Counted from the first letter of the stretch, positions 43,370 to 53,357 are shown. The stretch is 64,000 nucleotides of DNA from Chloroflexia bacterium SDU3-3 (GCA_009268125.1 WBOU01000003.1:310001-374000), one strand, 5' to 3'. Notes: generated by a model not told the origin, from the letters alone. Translations and numbers: made by a program.

Positions 43370-43409
43370 ACAAAAAACCCGCCGCGCATATGCGCGGCGG
43401 GTTTTTTGT
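43370..43409. terminator. perfect 40-bp palindromic terminator
   Basis: The arms 43370-43389 and 43390-43409 are perfect reverse complements, with a GC core and A6/T6 runs at the ends. It should terminate the pilin transcript and, on the other strand, the HNH gene. Confidence 0.93.
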
Positions 43410-43436
43410 TGTTTTAAACACCCCTCAACCCCTCCC

Positions 43437-43943
43437 CTACGCAAAGGCATACTTCCGCCACACCTCGTGGCGCTCAAGCTCGCCGAGCAGCGCAAAGGCC
43501 ACATACTGCGGCTGCCGAGGCACGCTCATCAGCTGCATGCCCGCCTCCTCGGGGGTGCGCCAACCTTTGGAATGGTTGCACTCGCGGCAGGCTGTCACCA
43601 CATTATCCCATGTAGTTAGGCCACCACGTGAGCGGGGCAGCACATGGTCCACCGTCAGGTGCGAGCGCCCCGGCTGGGCACCACAGTACTGGCATGTCTC
43701 GCGATCGCGGGCGAGCACGCCACGGCGCGAGCATGGCAGCCGCAGCCGACGCGGGATGCGAATATAGCGGACTAGGCGGATGACCAGCGGGATCTCTATC
43801 GCAAAGCCCTGAGCGCGAAGCCGCTGGTGGGCAGCCTCAATCATCTCAGCCTTTTCTTGCAGGAGCAGAACGATAGCACGACGCGCGGAGATAAGCTGAA
43901 GCGGCTCGTAGCTGGAGTTCAGAACAAGAACACGTTGCCCCAA
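43437..43943 (-). CDS. HNH endonuclease family protein
   Basis: 168 residues from a TTG that has AAAGGGGG 6 bases upstream; an ATG nine codons earlier has no ribosome site, and family members usually start close to VLVLNSSYEPLQ. The HNH domain near residue 90-140 has CQYCGAQPG, LTVDHVLPRSRGG, NVVTACRECNHSKG: two CxxC pairs for zinc and the Asp-His active site. Stand-alone proteins of this type are common in Chloroflexota, cyanobacteria and actinobacteria, with unknown role. Shares the palindromic terminator with the pilins. Confidence 0.9.
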   Translation of the reverse strand: MGQRVLVLNSSYEPLQLISARRAIVLLLQEKAEMIEAAHQRLRAQGFAIEIPLVIRLVRYIRIPRRLRLPCSRRGVLARDRETCQYCGAQPGRSHLTVDHVLPRSRGGLTTWDNVVTACRECNHSKGWRTPEEAGMQLMSVPRQPQYVAFALLGELERHEVWRKYAFA

Positions 43944-44393
43944 GATGATCCCCCTTTCAAAAAAGGTCATGGCACATCATATGCCTGCGCTTCTTCGAAG
44001 GGGACACCCCTCTTAGAGCGCCCTACCTATGATATCGGCAGCGCTCCTTTGGAGCACTGCTTGCGATCTACGCCAGATTCTGCTTGTGGTACACCAAAAC
44101 TGATGCCACTGCCATACAGGCGGCAGAACATAGCTCGGTATAGGCATTGATAGTGAGGATTCGCTCAATTGCACACCCACAACCATGAGAGCTCTGGTCA
44201 AAAAACGCTGACCCGCTATACATAAAGAAGATCTAACTATAGCATACACGATCCGTCAAATGCTTGTCAATTTGTGCATCGAGATTCTCGACTGCTGCGC
44301 ACCACATCGGTCTTGTTCAGTATAATAGCCGCACCGCTATGGGTACCTTTGCCCAAAAGCGTCTGTATTCTGTCATCTGAGAAGGAGCATATG
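43944..44393. other. 450-bp intergenic region
   Basis: Divergent gap between the HNH gene and ridA. Contains an imperfect 10-bp hairpin (44038-44047 with 44051-44060) and a TATAAT at 44321-44326 that probably serves ridA. Noticeably less GC-rich than its neighbours. No RNA gene or ORF I can support. Confidence 0.5.
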
Positions 44394-44774
44394 ATGGAGC
44401 GCACTGTTATCAATACGCCCGATGCCCCAGCGGCGATCGGGCCGTACTCACAGGCCGTCGCGGTGGGTGAACTGCTGTTCTGCTCGGGGCAGATCCCGCT
44501 GCGCCCCGATGGCACCCTGAATGATGGCGATATCACTGCGCAAACGCACCAGGTATTTGCCAACATCAAGGCGCTGCTCCAGGCTGGCGGCAGCTCGCTT
44601 GAGCAGGTGGTGAAGGCGACCGTATTCTTGCAGGACATGGGCGAGTTCGCCGCCATGAACACGGTGTATGGCGAGTACTTCACGCAGAGCCAGCCAGCCC
44701 GCTCGACGGTGCAGGTGGCCAGGCTGCCCCGCGATGTGCGTGTGGAGATCGAGGTGGTTGCGGTACGAGGCTAG
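44394..44774 (+). CDS. ridA: RidA family reactive intermediate/enamine deaminase
   Basis: 126 residues. NTPDAPAAIGPYSQAVAVG, FCSGQIPLRPDG, NIKALLQAGGSSLEQVVKAT and ARSTVQVARLPRDVRVEIEV define RidA; the Arg in ARSTV is the conserved substrate-carboxylate binder. Hydrolyses 2-aminoacrylate made by PLP enzymes. An AAGGAG site precedes two tandem ATGs; the second has the better spacing. Confidence 0.95.
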   Translation: MERTVINTPDAPAAIGPYSQAVAVGELLFCSGQIPLRPDGTLNDGDITAQTHQVFANIKALLQAGGSSLEQVVKATVFLQDMGEFAAMNTVYGEYFTQSQPARSTVQVARLPRDVRVEIEVVAVRG

Positions 44775-44884
44775 GTGGTAATGGTGCGGTAGGGCATGCT
44801 GCGTAGAGTGAGAGGGCCTCGGCGCATTCGCGCGCACCGCTCTACCGGCGGGCTTGCGCCTCCGGCTGCAAGCATCCGTCCTCA

Positions 44885-45775
44885 ATGCCTATGCTACCTC
44901 GCTGGATGCGCCTGGTCGGCGCGATGCTTGCGGTGCTGATCGGGCTGGCCTACTGGCAGCAGCCCGACGGCAGGACACACCTCTTTTTTCTCGAAACTGC
45001 CGGAGATGCTTTCCTGATGGTGACGCCATCGGGGAAGCATCTTCTTATTGACGGCGGCAGTGACCCAGCCGCGCTCACCACGGCGGTGGGCAGGCTGATG
45101 CCGTTTTGGAAACGCGAGATCGATGCGGTGATCTTGACCAAGGCCGATCAGGCCCACGCAGCGGGGCAGGTGGCGGCATTGGCCCGCTACCATGTGCGGC
45201 AGGCATTCGCACCGCGCTACCGCAAAGCCGACGCGGTGATGCAGGAGTGGCAGCGGCAGATGGCGCAGCAGGGCGCGCCTGTGCGTACCATCGGCGATGG
45301 GGCACGCTTCACGATTGACCGCGTGCAGGTGCGCGTGCTGGCAGGCGCGAGCCCAGAGAGCGGGCTGGCGCTGTGGGTGGGGTATGGAAAGACCAGCGTG
45401 CTACTGGCCCATAGCAGCGCCGCCGGTGCACCGGTGCCAAGCCAGGGGCGCGGTGTCGAGCTCATCGCTTACCCATGGCAGCTCGACCCACGCGAGGGCG
45501 GGATAGCGGCACTGCGACCAAAGGCGATTGTGTTCACCGATGGGGTGCGGGTAGATGCGCCTGCGCTACTGCCAATGGACGAGCGGGCGATCGGCAAGGC
45601 CGCGCTCTACCACGAGGGCCTGAATGGGCTGATCACGTGGAGCAGCGACGGGCGGCGCGGCGCAGTGGCGGTCGAGCGCCACTACTGCGCCTCGATCTCT
45701 CTCAGCGGCTGGGCCGCACTCCTGGCTTCCGCCCAGCGCGATTCGGCATCCTGCAGCAGCTTCGACCGATCCTGA
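44885..45775 (+). CDS. ComEC C-terminal-like metallo-beta-lactamase-fold protein, probably non-catalytic
   Basis: 296 residues. N-terminal TM helix (about 8-25) then the fold seen at the C-terminus of ComEC/Rec2: FLETAGDAFLMVTPSGKHLLIDGG, LMPFWKREIDAVILTKAD. The usual HxHxDH metal site is replaced (LTKADQAHAAGQ), so metal binding is doubtful. Not fused to a ComEC channel. The 3' end overlaps a convergent small gene. Function unknown. Confidence 0.65.
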   Translation: MPMLPRWMRLVGAMLAVLIGLAYWQQPDGRTHLFFLETAGDAFLMVTPSGKHLLIDGGSDPAALTTAVGRLMPFWKREIDAVILTKADQAHAAGQVAALARYHVRQAFAPRYRKADAVMQEWQRQMAQQGAPVRTIGDGARFTIDRVQVRVLAGASPESGLALWVGYGKTSVLLAHSSAAGAPVPSQGRGVELIAYPWQLDPREGGIAALRPKAIVFTDGVRVDAPALLPMDERAIGKAALYHEGLNGLITWSSDGRRGAVAVERHYCASISLSGWAALLASAQRDSASCSSFDRS

Positions 45776-45891
45776 ACGCTGAGCGCGCTGGACGCGGTGC
45801 CCCGCCAGTCGGCACACTCGCGCCAGGCCCACTGACCCGACTCGGTGCTGATCCAGCGCGGTATCTTGGGGTATTCGCAGTTGGTTTCCAT
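45682..45891 (-). CDS. small hypothetical protein
   Basis: 69 residues; the ATG has a very good AAGGAG six bases upstream. Trp-rich N-terminal half (PRWISTESGQWAWRECADWRG) and a helical C-terminal half. Overlaps the end of the ComEC-like gene by 94 bp in convergent orientation. I do not recognise it; the strong ribosome site is the main evidence. Confidence 0.5.
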   Translation of the reverse strand: METNCEYPKIPRWISTESGQWAWRECADWRGTASSALSVQDRSKLLQDAESRWAEARSAAQPLREIEAQ

Positions 45892-46033
45892 GGGCACTCC
45901 TTTTGCTGAGCAACCTTCCTCTAGTACACCGCCCGCGTAGCGTTTCTGCCACGCCAGCAGCGCTCCTACGCGGGCTACATCTGCCTCGTCCGACTTCCCT
46001 GCCACACAAACGCGCACCCCGCTTGAAATACAG

Positions 46034-46039
46034 TATAAT
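46034..46039 (+). promoter_or_regulatory. -10 element very close to the flippase start
   Basis: TATAAT only 8 bp before the ATG at 46048. A transcript starting at the usual distance would be leaderless or nearly so. No convincing -35 box. Confidence 0.4.
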
Positions 46040-46047
46040 CGCCTGCC

Positions 46048-47661
46048 ATGCTGACACAACGATCGTTCTGGATTCTGCTGATCTCGGCGCTGGTGCTGCC
46101 TGCGCTGGGAATTGCCGCCTTTCTGTGGCGACGCCACTACCGCGACCAAGACGGCAATACCGCCCGTCGCGTGTTCAAGAACAGCGCGATACCGACCGCA
46201 ATGCGCATGGCGGTGCGCGCGCTCGACCTGCTGTTCGCCTTTGTGCTGTACGATGCGATGTCGGGTGCCGATATGGGGAAGTACACCCTAGCGGCGCTGC
46301 TGATCGTAAACTACCTGAGCACCTTCACCGACTTTGGTCTGGGGGTGCTGCTGACGCGTGAGGTGGCCAAGGACTCGGCCCACGCCAACAAGCTGTTTGG
46401 CGCGACGCTCGCGCTGCGGCTGGTGCTGGTAGTGCTGGCGTTTCCTATTGTAGCCTTTGTCATCGGGATTTACAATACGCTATCTTCTATTGGGGTGGGC
46501 GAGGCGATCTCGTCGATGGGGCAGGAGGCGCTGTGGGTGCTGACGCTGACCCTCATCCCTGCGGCCTTCTCGAACGCGGTGACGGCGCTCTACAACGCGT
46601 CGGAGCGCATGGAAATACCTGCGGCGATGGAGCTGGTGACCGCGATCGTGAACAACCTGGCGCGGATCACCGTGCTGATGTTGCACGGCTCGATTGTCGA
46701 TCTTTCGTGGGTGGCGGTGGGGGTGACAACCTTCACGGCGCTGGTGTACCTGGGGCTGCAGCTGCGCGATTTCTTCCCGCCGCGCCTCGTGTGGGAGCGC
46801 GCGCTGATCTGGGGCATGGTGCCGCTGGCGCTGCCGCTGATGCTGAACAATATGCTGAACGCGGTGTTCTTCCGCTTCGACACGTTTATCGTGAAGGCGT
46901 TCGGCGGCGGGCAGGGCGATCTGATGGTGCAGCAGTACAATGCGGCCTACCAGATCACCAGCATCGCGGCGATCATACCCTCGGTGGTGACGTTCGCGGT
47001 ATTTCCCGTGATGGCGCGCAAGAGCGGCGGCGACCGGCAGGGCCTGGCGGCGGCGCAGAACCGCACGCTGCAGATGCTGCTGCTGGTGGCCTTCCCGGTG
47101 ACGGTGGGGATCTTCGCGCTCGCGCCCGACCTCATCCGCATGATCAGCGGCAAGAACGCAGCATCCTACCTGCCGATCTCGGGGCTGGTGCTGGCGCTGC
47201 TGGCGTGGTATCTGCCGCTGTCGTTCGTGAATGGGCTGCTGCAGTATGTGCTGATCGCGATCAACCAGCAGCGCTCGATCACCAAGGCGTTTGTGCTAGG
47301 CGCGGTGTTTAACCTGGCGGCGAATCTGATCGGCATCCCGTTCTTTGGGCTGTACGCCGCAGCGGTGGTGACGGTGCTCTCCGAGATTGTGCTGCTGGCG
47401 GTGTTTATGCCGCTGCTGCGCCGCGAGGGCCTGGCGCCGCCGCTGCGGGCGCTGATGTGGCGACCCGGTCTGGCCGCGCTGGTGATGGGCGCGGCGATGC
47501 TGGCGGCGCACGCCGCGCTTGCGCCGCTGGTCGGCTGGCTGGGCGCGAGCGTGGCGGCGGGCGCGGTGGCCGTGGTGGTGTACCCGGCCATGCTGTGGCT
47601 GCTGGGGGCCGTCGGCCCCGAGGAGCGGGCGCTGGTGCTGCGCGTGCTTGGGCGCAGCTAG
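46048..47661 (+). CDS. polysaccharide/oligosaccharide flippase (MOP superfamily)
   Basis: 537 residues, about 14 TM helices. Positions ~45-90 (KNSAIPTAMRMAVRALDLLF, YTLAALLIVNYLSTFTDFGLG) match the start of Wzx/RfbX-type flippases, which move lipid-linked sugar units across the membrane. TM helices continue to the end. Probably takes part in glycan export; no glycosyltransferases lie beside it. The last ~110 bp are duplicated in tandem just after the stop. Confidence 0.87.
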   Translation: MLTQRSFWILLISALVLPALGIAAFLWRRHYRDQDGNTARRVFKNSAIPTAMRMAVRALDLLFAFVLYDAMSGADMGKYTLAALLIVNYLSTFTDFGLGVLLTREVAKDSAHANKLFGATLALRLVLVVLAFPIVAFVIGIYNTLSSIGVGEAISSMGQEALWVLTLTLIPAAFSNAVTALYNASERMEIPAAMELVTAIVNNLARITVLMLHGSIVDLSWVAVGVTTFTALVYLGLQLRDFFPPRLVWERALIWGMVPLALPLMLNNMLNAVFFRFDTFIVKAFGGGQGDLMVQQYNAAYQITSIAAIIPSVVTFAVFPVMARKSGGDRQGLAAAQNRTLQMLLLVAFPVTVGIFALAPDLIRMISGKNAASYLPISGLVLALLAWYLPLSFVNGLLQYVLIAINQQRSITKAFVLGAVFNLAANLIGIPFFGLYAAAVVTVLSEIVLLAVFMPLLRREGLAPPLRALMWRPGLAALVMGAAMLAAHAALAPLVGWLGASVAAGAVAVVVYPAMLWLLGAVGPEERALVLRVLGRS

Positions 47662-47782
47662 GTGATGTGGCGGCGGGCGCGGTGGCCGTGGTGGTGTACC
47701 CGGCCATGCTGTGGCTGCTGGGGGCCGTCGGCCCCGAGGAGCGGGCGCTGGTGCTGCGCGTGCTTGGGCGCAGCTAGGTGAT
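47551..47782 (+). repeat. 116-bp perfect tandem duplication
   Basis: 47551-47666 (end of the flippase gene including its stop) is identical base for base to 47667-47782. The flippase reading frame is unaffected because the stop lies in the first copy. Looks recent, or could be an assembly artefact. Confidence 0.97.
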
Positions 47783-48097
47783 GGGGTAGCGCTGTGGTCG
47801 CCACGGCGCTACCATTTTCACGGGATACCCCCGTTGCCGCAGAGGCTGGGCGGGTACGAGCACCGCTCTCCTACAGATCTCATTTCCTCGTTCTCCTCTC
47901 AGCGCCTCCGCTTCTTCTCACAGGTCAAACTTCCCGATCCTGCGCCACACGACCGATTCTAGATATCGGCCACACGTTCTGCTATACTGCACACACATCT
48001 TTCCTACGCGCTCGCCGCACGGCGGGGCCGCCCATACAAGGAGAACTGCCCAACGGTGGGCAGTGCCACCACTCGATGAGGAGCGGAAGCACACACT
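47783..48097 (+). other. 315-bp leader region before gdhA
   Basis: TATACT at 47993-47998 is a possible -10. A hairpin with an 8-bp stem (48045-48052 with 48057-48064) lies 33 bp before the ATG. No ORF or RNA gene supported. Confidence 0.45.
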
Positions 48098-49345
<1,248 letters not shown>

Positions 49346-49353
49346 GGGGCAGT

Positions 49354-49716
49354 ATGCCAGATCGGCGGCGGCAGGTGGGCAACTTTGGCGAGCAGGTGGC
49401 GCTGGGCTACCTGCTGCGCCAGGGGCTGGCCGAGGTGGCGCGGCAGTGGCGCTGCCGCGGCGGCGAGATCGACCTGGTGATGCGCGAGGGCGAGACCCTG
49501 GTGTTTGTGGAGGTGCGCACACGGCGCGACGGGATGGCGCTTGAGTCGGTGGGCGCGCAGAAGCAGGCCCGACTGATGGCACTGGCCTACAGCTACCTAG
49601 ATGCCCACCCCGAGGAGCAGGGGCGCGAGTGGCGGATCGACGTGGTGGGCATCTGGCTGGGGCCAGGCGGCGCGGCCAGCGACATCGAGTGGCTGCGCAG
49701 CGCGGTGGGCGAGTAG
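49354..49716 (+). CDS. YraN/UPF0102-family nuclease-fold protein
   Basis: 120 residues. QVGNFGEQVALGYLLRQGL, CRGGEIDLVMREGETLVFVEVR. The PD-(D/E)XK core Asp and Glu are kept (GEIDL, FVEV), but the usual Lys of EVK is Arg. Function in recombination or competence is suggested for the family but unproven. Probably co-transcribed with gdhA. Confidence 0.88.
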   Translation: MPDRRRQVGNFGEQVALGYLLRQGLAEVARQWRCRGGEIDLVMREGETLVFVEVRTRRDGMALESVGAQKQARLMALAYSYLDAHPEEQGREWRIDVVGIWLGPGGAASDIEWLRSAVGE

Positions 49717-49739
49717 GCCAGAAAACGACACACACGCGC

Positions 49740-49798
49740 TGCGCATATGCGCACGTGCGGCCGCAAAACGATACAATCTCCGGCAGGTATGGTATAAT
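49740..49798 (+). promoter_or_regulatory. promoter region of the hydrogenase-like operon
   Basis: ATGGTATAAT (49789-49798) is an extended -10 with TG before the hexamer, 31 bp before the GTG start. Upstream lies a perfect 14-bp palindrome TGCGCATATGCGCA (49740-49753), a candidate operator. Confidence 0.6.
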
Positions 49799-49829
49799 AC
49801 GCGCCCTGAAAAGGAGAACTGGAGGGCGC

Positions 49830-50906
49830 GTGAGCTATTCCCTTGCGCTTGGTCCGTTCCACCCTGCGTGGCGTGGGCCACAGCGCCTCATACTGCGTGT
49901 TGACGGCGAGCGAATCGCCGATCTTGAATATCGCGACGGCTACAACGAGCGCGGCATCGCCGACCGGCTTGCGCGGCTCGATCTCCCACAGGCCCTCTAC
50001 CTCGCCTCCCGTGTGTGCGGAACATGCTCGTTTGCCCATAGCCTAGCCTTCTGCCAAGCGATCGAGTCGCTGTGCGGGCTGGAGGTGGGCGAGCGGGCGG
50101 CGATGCTGCGCGTGGCCGCCGCCGAGCTTGAGCGGATCGGGTCGCACCTGCTGGCGGCGGCGATGCTGCTGGAGAGCCTGGGGCTGGAGCAGGCGGGCGG
50201 CAGGCTGCGCGCCCTGCGCGAGCAGGGGCTGGGCCTGATGGCGCGCGTGAGCGGGGCGCGGCTTGCGCCCGACCTGTGCGTGCCCGGCGGCGTGCGGCGC
50301 AACCTCGCGGCCTCGGACCGCGAGGAGGTGCTGATCGCGGTGCCGAAGCTGAACCGCGGGCTGTACGCCCTGATCGAGTCGCTGATCGACCAGCGCTCGC
50401 TGCTGGCGCGGGCGGTGAACGTGGGCGCGCTGCCCAAGACCGCCGCCGAGCAGTACGGCGTGCGCGGCCCGCTGGCCAGGGCCTCGGGGATCGCGCGCGA
50501 CCTGCGGGCCGACCACCCCTACGCGGCCTACAACTCCCTGCCGTTCCGGGTGATCACCCAGGATGGCGGCGACATCTACGCACGGCTGCTGGTGCTGCTG
50601 CTAGAGGCGTTCGAGAGCGTCAAGCTGGTAGAGCTTGGGCTGCAGAATCTGCCGATGGGCGACTGGCAGGGCGAGATCCCACGAAAGCTACAGCAGGGCC
50701 AAGCCTCTGCCGCCACCGAGGGGCCGCGCGGCCTGATCCGCTACACCATCGAGAGCGACGGCGAGCGGCTCAAGCAGGTGCGGATCGATGCGCCACGGCA
50801 GCTCGACCGGCTGCTGGCGCGCACGATGCTGGCGGGCGCGCTGCTTGATAACGCGGTGCCGATCATCGCCTCGTGCGATGTATGCACGGCCTGCGCGGAA
50901 CAATGA
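49830..50906 (+). CDS. group 4 [NiFe]-hydrogenase-like large subunit
   Basis: 358 residues, GTG start with GGAGG. L1 motif RVCGTCSFAH (Cys63, Cys66, His70) and L2-like C-terminus CDVCTACAEQ (Cys352, Cys355) supply all four Ni ligands; an extra Cys349 precedes them. GPRGLIRY is the conserved active-site Arg segment. The chain ends two residues after C-A, so there is no tail for a maturation protease. Closest to HycE/EchE/CooH-type subunits without the NuoC domain. Heads six genes (49830-56063) for one membrane complex. Activity is unproven: the final His/Arg of L2 is Gln. Confidence 0.88.
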   Translation: MSYSLALGPFHPAWRGPQRLILRVDGERIADLEYRDGYNERGIADRLARLDLPQALYLASRVCGTCSFAHSLAFCQAIESLCGLEVGERAAMLRVAAAELERIGSHLLAAAMLLESLGLEQAGGRLRALREQGLGLMARVSGARLAPDLCVPGGVRRNLAASDREEVLIAVPKLNRGLYALIESLIDQRSLLARAVNVGALPKTAAEQYGVRGPLARASGIARDLRADHPYAAYNSLPFRVITQDGGDIYARLLVLLLEAFESVKLVELGLQNLPMGDWQGEIPRKLQQGQASAATEGPRGLIRYTIESDGERLKQVRIDAPRQLDRLLARTMLAGALLDNAVPIIASCDVCTACAEQ

Positions 50907-52642
50907 TAGCACTACTGATTTTCACACTACCGCTGCTGGCGATGATCGCCTGCCTCGCGCTCAACCGCCTTGTCGACACCCGCGTGCTGGGCCTCGGCGG
51001 CGCGGCGGTGATGCTGATCGCCGCCGGGCTGATGGTGATGCAGCGCGAGCAGGGCGACGGCACACTGCTGACGCAGCCCTGGATCAGCCTGGATGGCCAG
51101 GATATGGTGGCCACGCTGCGGCTCGACGCCGCCAACACGCCGCTGGCGCTGGTGGTGGCGCTGGGCGGCGCGCTGGCGCTGGCGGCGCTGGCGCTGGCGC
51201 TGCCGGCCAAGCTGCGCGGCTACGGCAGCATGATCGCCGCGCTGCTGATGCTCTTTGTCACCACGCTCACCGGCCTAGTGCTGCAGGACATGCTGCTGGG
51301 CGTCATCCCATGGGCCGCGTTGCCGCTGCTGGGCTTTATCGCCCTGCGGTCGAGCGGCGGCCAGAACGAGGCCCAGGAGCTGCCGGTCGGCCTGCTGGGC
51401 AACCTGCTGGGCGCGGTGATGCTGCTGGGCGCGCTGCTGAGCGTGCGCTTCGCCCCCGTGGGCACGGCGGTGCCCGGCATGACCCTACTGGGCCTGCTGG
51501 TGGCATCGCTGCTGGCGCTTGGCCTGCCCCCCTTCCACCGCACCACCCACGACATGGCGCTCGGCCCGGCCAACATCGCAGGCCCGCTGATGGGGCTTGG
51601 CCTGCCGCTGCTGTGCGGCTTTCTGCTGACGCGCTTTATGACCCAGAACGCGCTGCCCGCCGAGTGGCGAGCGGCGCTGCAGATCGCTGGGCTGGCCGGG
51701 GTGGTGATCTGCGCGGCTGCGGCGCTGCGCGAGCGGCGGCTGCGGCGGCTGGCCGGATGGCTGGCCAGCACCCAGATGGGGCTGCTGCTGATCGTGCTGG
51801 GCCTCGATCCGGCGGTGGTGGCCGCCATCGCCCCGGCGCTGCAGATCAACGCGGCGCTGGTGACGCTGACCGCGCTGCTGGCGGTGGCGCTGATCGAGCG
51901 CAGCACCGGCACCGATAGCATGGATGAGATCCGCCTGGGTGCGCCGATGCTGCTGCCCGCGCTGGCCTTCTTCCTGGCCGCAGCCTCAGCGGTGGGCGTG
52001 CCCGGCACCTGGGGCTTCTGGATCATGCGCTGGCTGCTGACCGAGCTGGTTGGCGCGCGCCCGCTGCTGATCGGCCCGCTGCTGGCGGGCATGGCGCTGT
52101 TTGGCATGGCCTGGCTCGCGCCGCTGGCCGCATTCCTGCGCGCCCCGCACACCCAGCAGGCCGCGCCCGCCGGTGCGGTGCACGCGCTGCCGCTGCTGGG
52201 TGCGCTGCCGCTGGTGCTGTTCGGCATCGCGCCGGGGCTGGCCTGGGAGCGCTGGGGGGCCGCCGCCCGCACGGCGCTGGTCCCGCACAGCAGCGCCGCC
52301 GCGCCGCTGCTGCCCAGCCTGCCCGAGATGCTGGCCTGCGCACTGGCCCTGCTGGCCCTGATCGGCGCGCTGGTGGCGCTGCGGCGCAGGAGCGCGCGCA
52401 AGACCGTGGCCGACCCCGAGCTAGAGCCAGGCGGCGTGATCACGCCCGACGCGCTAGGCGAGAGCCTGGGCGCGATTGGCTGGCTGGGTGCGCCGACCGA
52501 TTTGTTCACGCAGCTGTGGGCGGGGATGGTGGCGCTGAGCAGCCGGATCGGCTGGGCGCTGGCCTTCTTCGAGCAGCGCTATTTTATGGCAGGGCTGATG
52601 CTCGCGCTTGTGGCGGTCATCCTGCTGCTGCTGCAAAGGTAG
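50903..52642 (+). CDS. complex I/hydrogenase antiporter-like membrane subunit (NuoL/HyfB-type)
   Basis: 579 residues, ATG overlapping the large-subunit stop (ATGA). About 14-16 TM helices, mostly Leu/Ala-rich. LGLPPFHRTTHDMALGPANI corresponds to the central PFHxxxxxA(x)P loop of antiporter-like subunits, but many charged residues of the proton path are missing or shifted. A hydrophilic stretch near 490-540 precedes a last TM helix, as in long NuoL-like proteins. Confidence 0.8.
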   Translation: MIALLIFTLPLLAMIACLALNRLVDTRVLGLGGAAVMLIAAGLMVMQREQGDGTLLTQPWISLDGQDMVATLRLDAANTPLALVVALGGALALAALALALPAKLRGYGSMIAALLMLFVTTLTGLVLQDMLLGVIPWAALPLLGFIALRSSGGQNEAQELPVGLLGNLLGAVMLLGALLSVRFAPVGTAVPGMTLLGLLVASLLALGLPPFHRTTHDMALGPANIAGPLMGLGLPLLCGFLLTRFMTQNALPAEWRAALQIAGLAGVVICAAAALRERRLRRLAGWLASTQMGLLLIVLGLDPAVVAAIAPALQINAALVTLTALLAVALIERSTGTDSMDEIRLGAPMLLPALAFFLAAASAVGVPGTWGFWIMRWLLTELVGARPLLIGPLLAGMALFGMAWLAPLAAFLRAPHTQQAAPAGAVHALPLLGALPLVLFGIAPGLAWERWGAAARTALVPHSSAAAPLLPSLPEMLACALALLALIGALVALRRRSARKTVADPELEPGGVITPDALGESLGAIGWLGAPTDLFTQLWAGMVALSSRIGWALAFFEQRYFMAGLMLALVAVILLLLQR

Positions 52643-52652
52643 GGGCCGAGCG

Positions 52653-53357
52653 ATGCTCAATATTCCTGTGATCGGCATCGGGCTGTGCTGCGCGGCCATC
52701 CTGCTGCTGCGCGACTGGCGCTTTACCGTCTCGGCGCTGCTGCTCAACTACCTGTGCCTAGCCTGGTTTTTCACCCAGCAGCAGTTTCTCGCGCCCGACC
52801 TGGTGCTGGGGCCGCTGCAGCTGAGCACCACTGTGCTGGTGAAGGTGATCACCGGCATGGCCGCCGCGCTGATCCTGGCGATCACCGGCCTGACCTTCTC
52901 GCGCGAGTACAACACCGAAGATCTCGACGAGTTCTCGCTGGCCGAGCTGCGGCGGGCCGCGCGGCGCGCCCAGCGGTCGAGCGAGCCGTTCCGCATATCC
53001 GATTATGTCGTGCCGTTCTGGTCGCTGCTGCTGGCGATCATCGCCGCCATGCTGCTGCCGCAGCTCTACCCGATCGCCAACACCTACGCCACCAACTTCG
53101 CATGGTACTGGCTGGGGCTGACCGGCATGTTCACGCTGGTGGGCGCAAGCGACCTGCTGAAGATCGGCCTGGGCCTGCTGCTGTGCGTGGCCAGCATCGA
53201 CGTGCTGTACACCGCGGTGGCCAGCCAGGTGCAGGTCTTCCCGCTGGCCATGCTGAGCCTGCTGACCATCGTGCTGGCGCTGGCGATCGCCTACCTGAGC
53301 GGCCTGCTGTACGGGCGGCTGAAAACGCTGGACCTGGGCGAGCTATACCGCAAGTAG
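52653..53357 (+). CDS. HyfE/NuoK-like membrane subunit
   Basis: 234 residues. TM helices at ~5-20, 25-45, 60-85, then a charged loop (EDLDEFSLAELRRAARRAQR) and four more helices. The C-terminal part LVGASDLLKIGLGLLLCVAS to ALAIAYLSGLLYG resembles NuoK/MrpC and HyfE. Eleven bases after the antiporter subunit. Confidence 0.7.
   Translation: MLNIPVIGIGLCCAAILLLRDWRFTVSALLLNYLCLAWFFTQQQFLAPDLVLGPLQLSTTVLVKVITGMAAALILAITGLTFSREYNTEDLDEFSLAELRRAARRAQRSSEPFRISDYVVPFWSLLLAIIAAMLLPQLYPIANTYATNFAWYWLGLTGMFTLVGASDLLKIGLGLLLCVASIDVLYTAVASQVQVFPLAMLSLLTIVLALAIAYLSGLLYGRLKTLDLGELYRK

Noticed and set aside
43984-44230. Possible RNA gene in the lower-GC gap before ridA
   Set aside because: Only one imperfect short hairpin; no tRNA cloverleaf or other recognisable fold.
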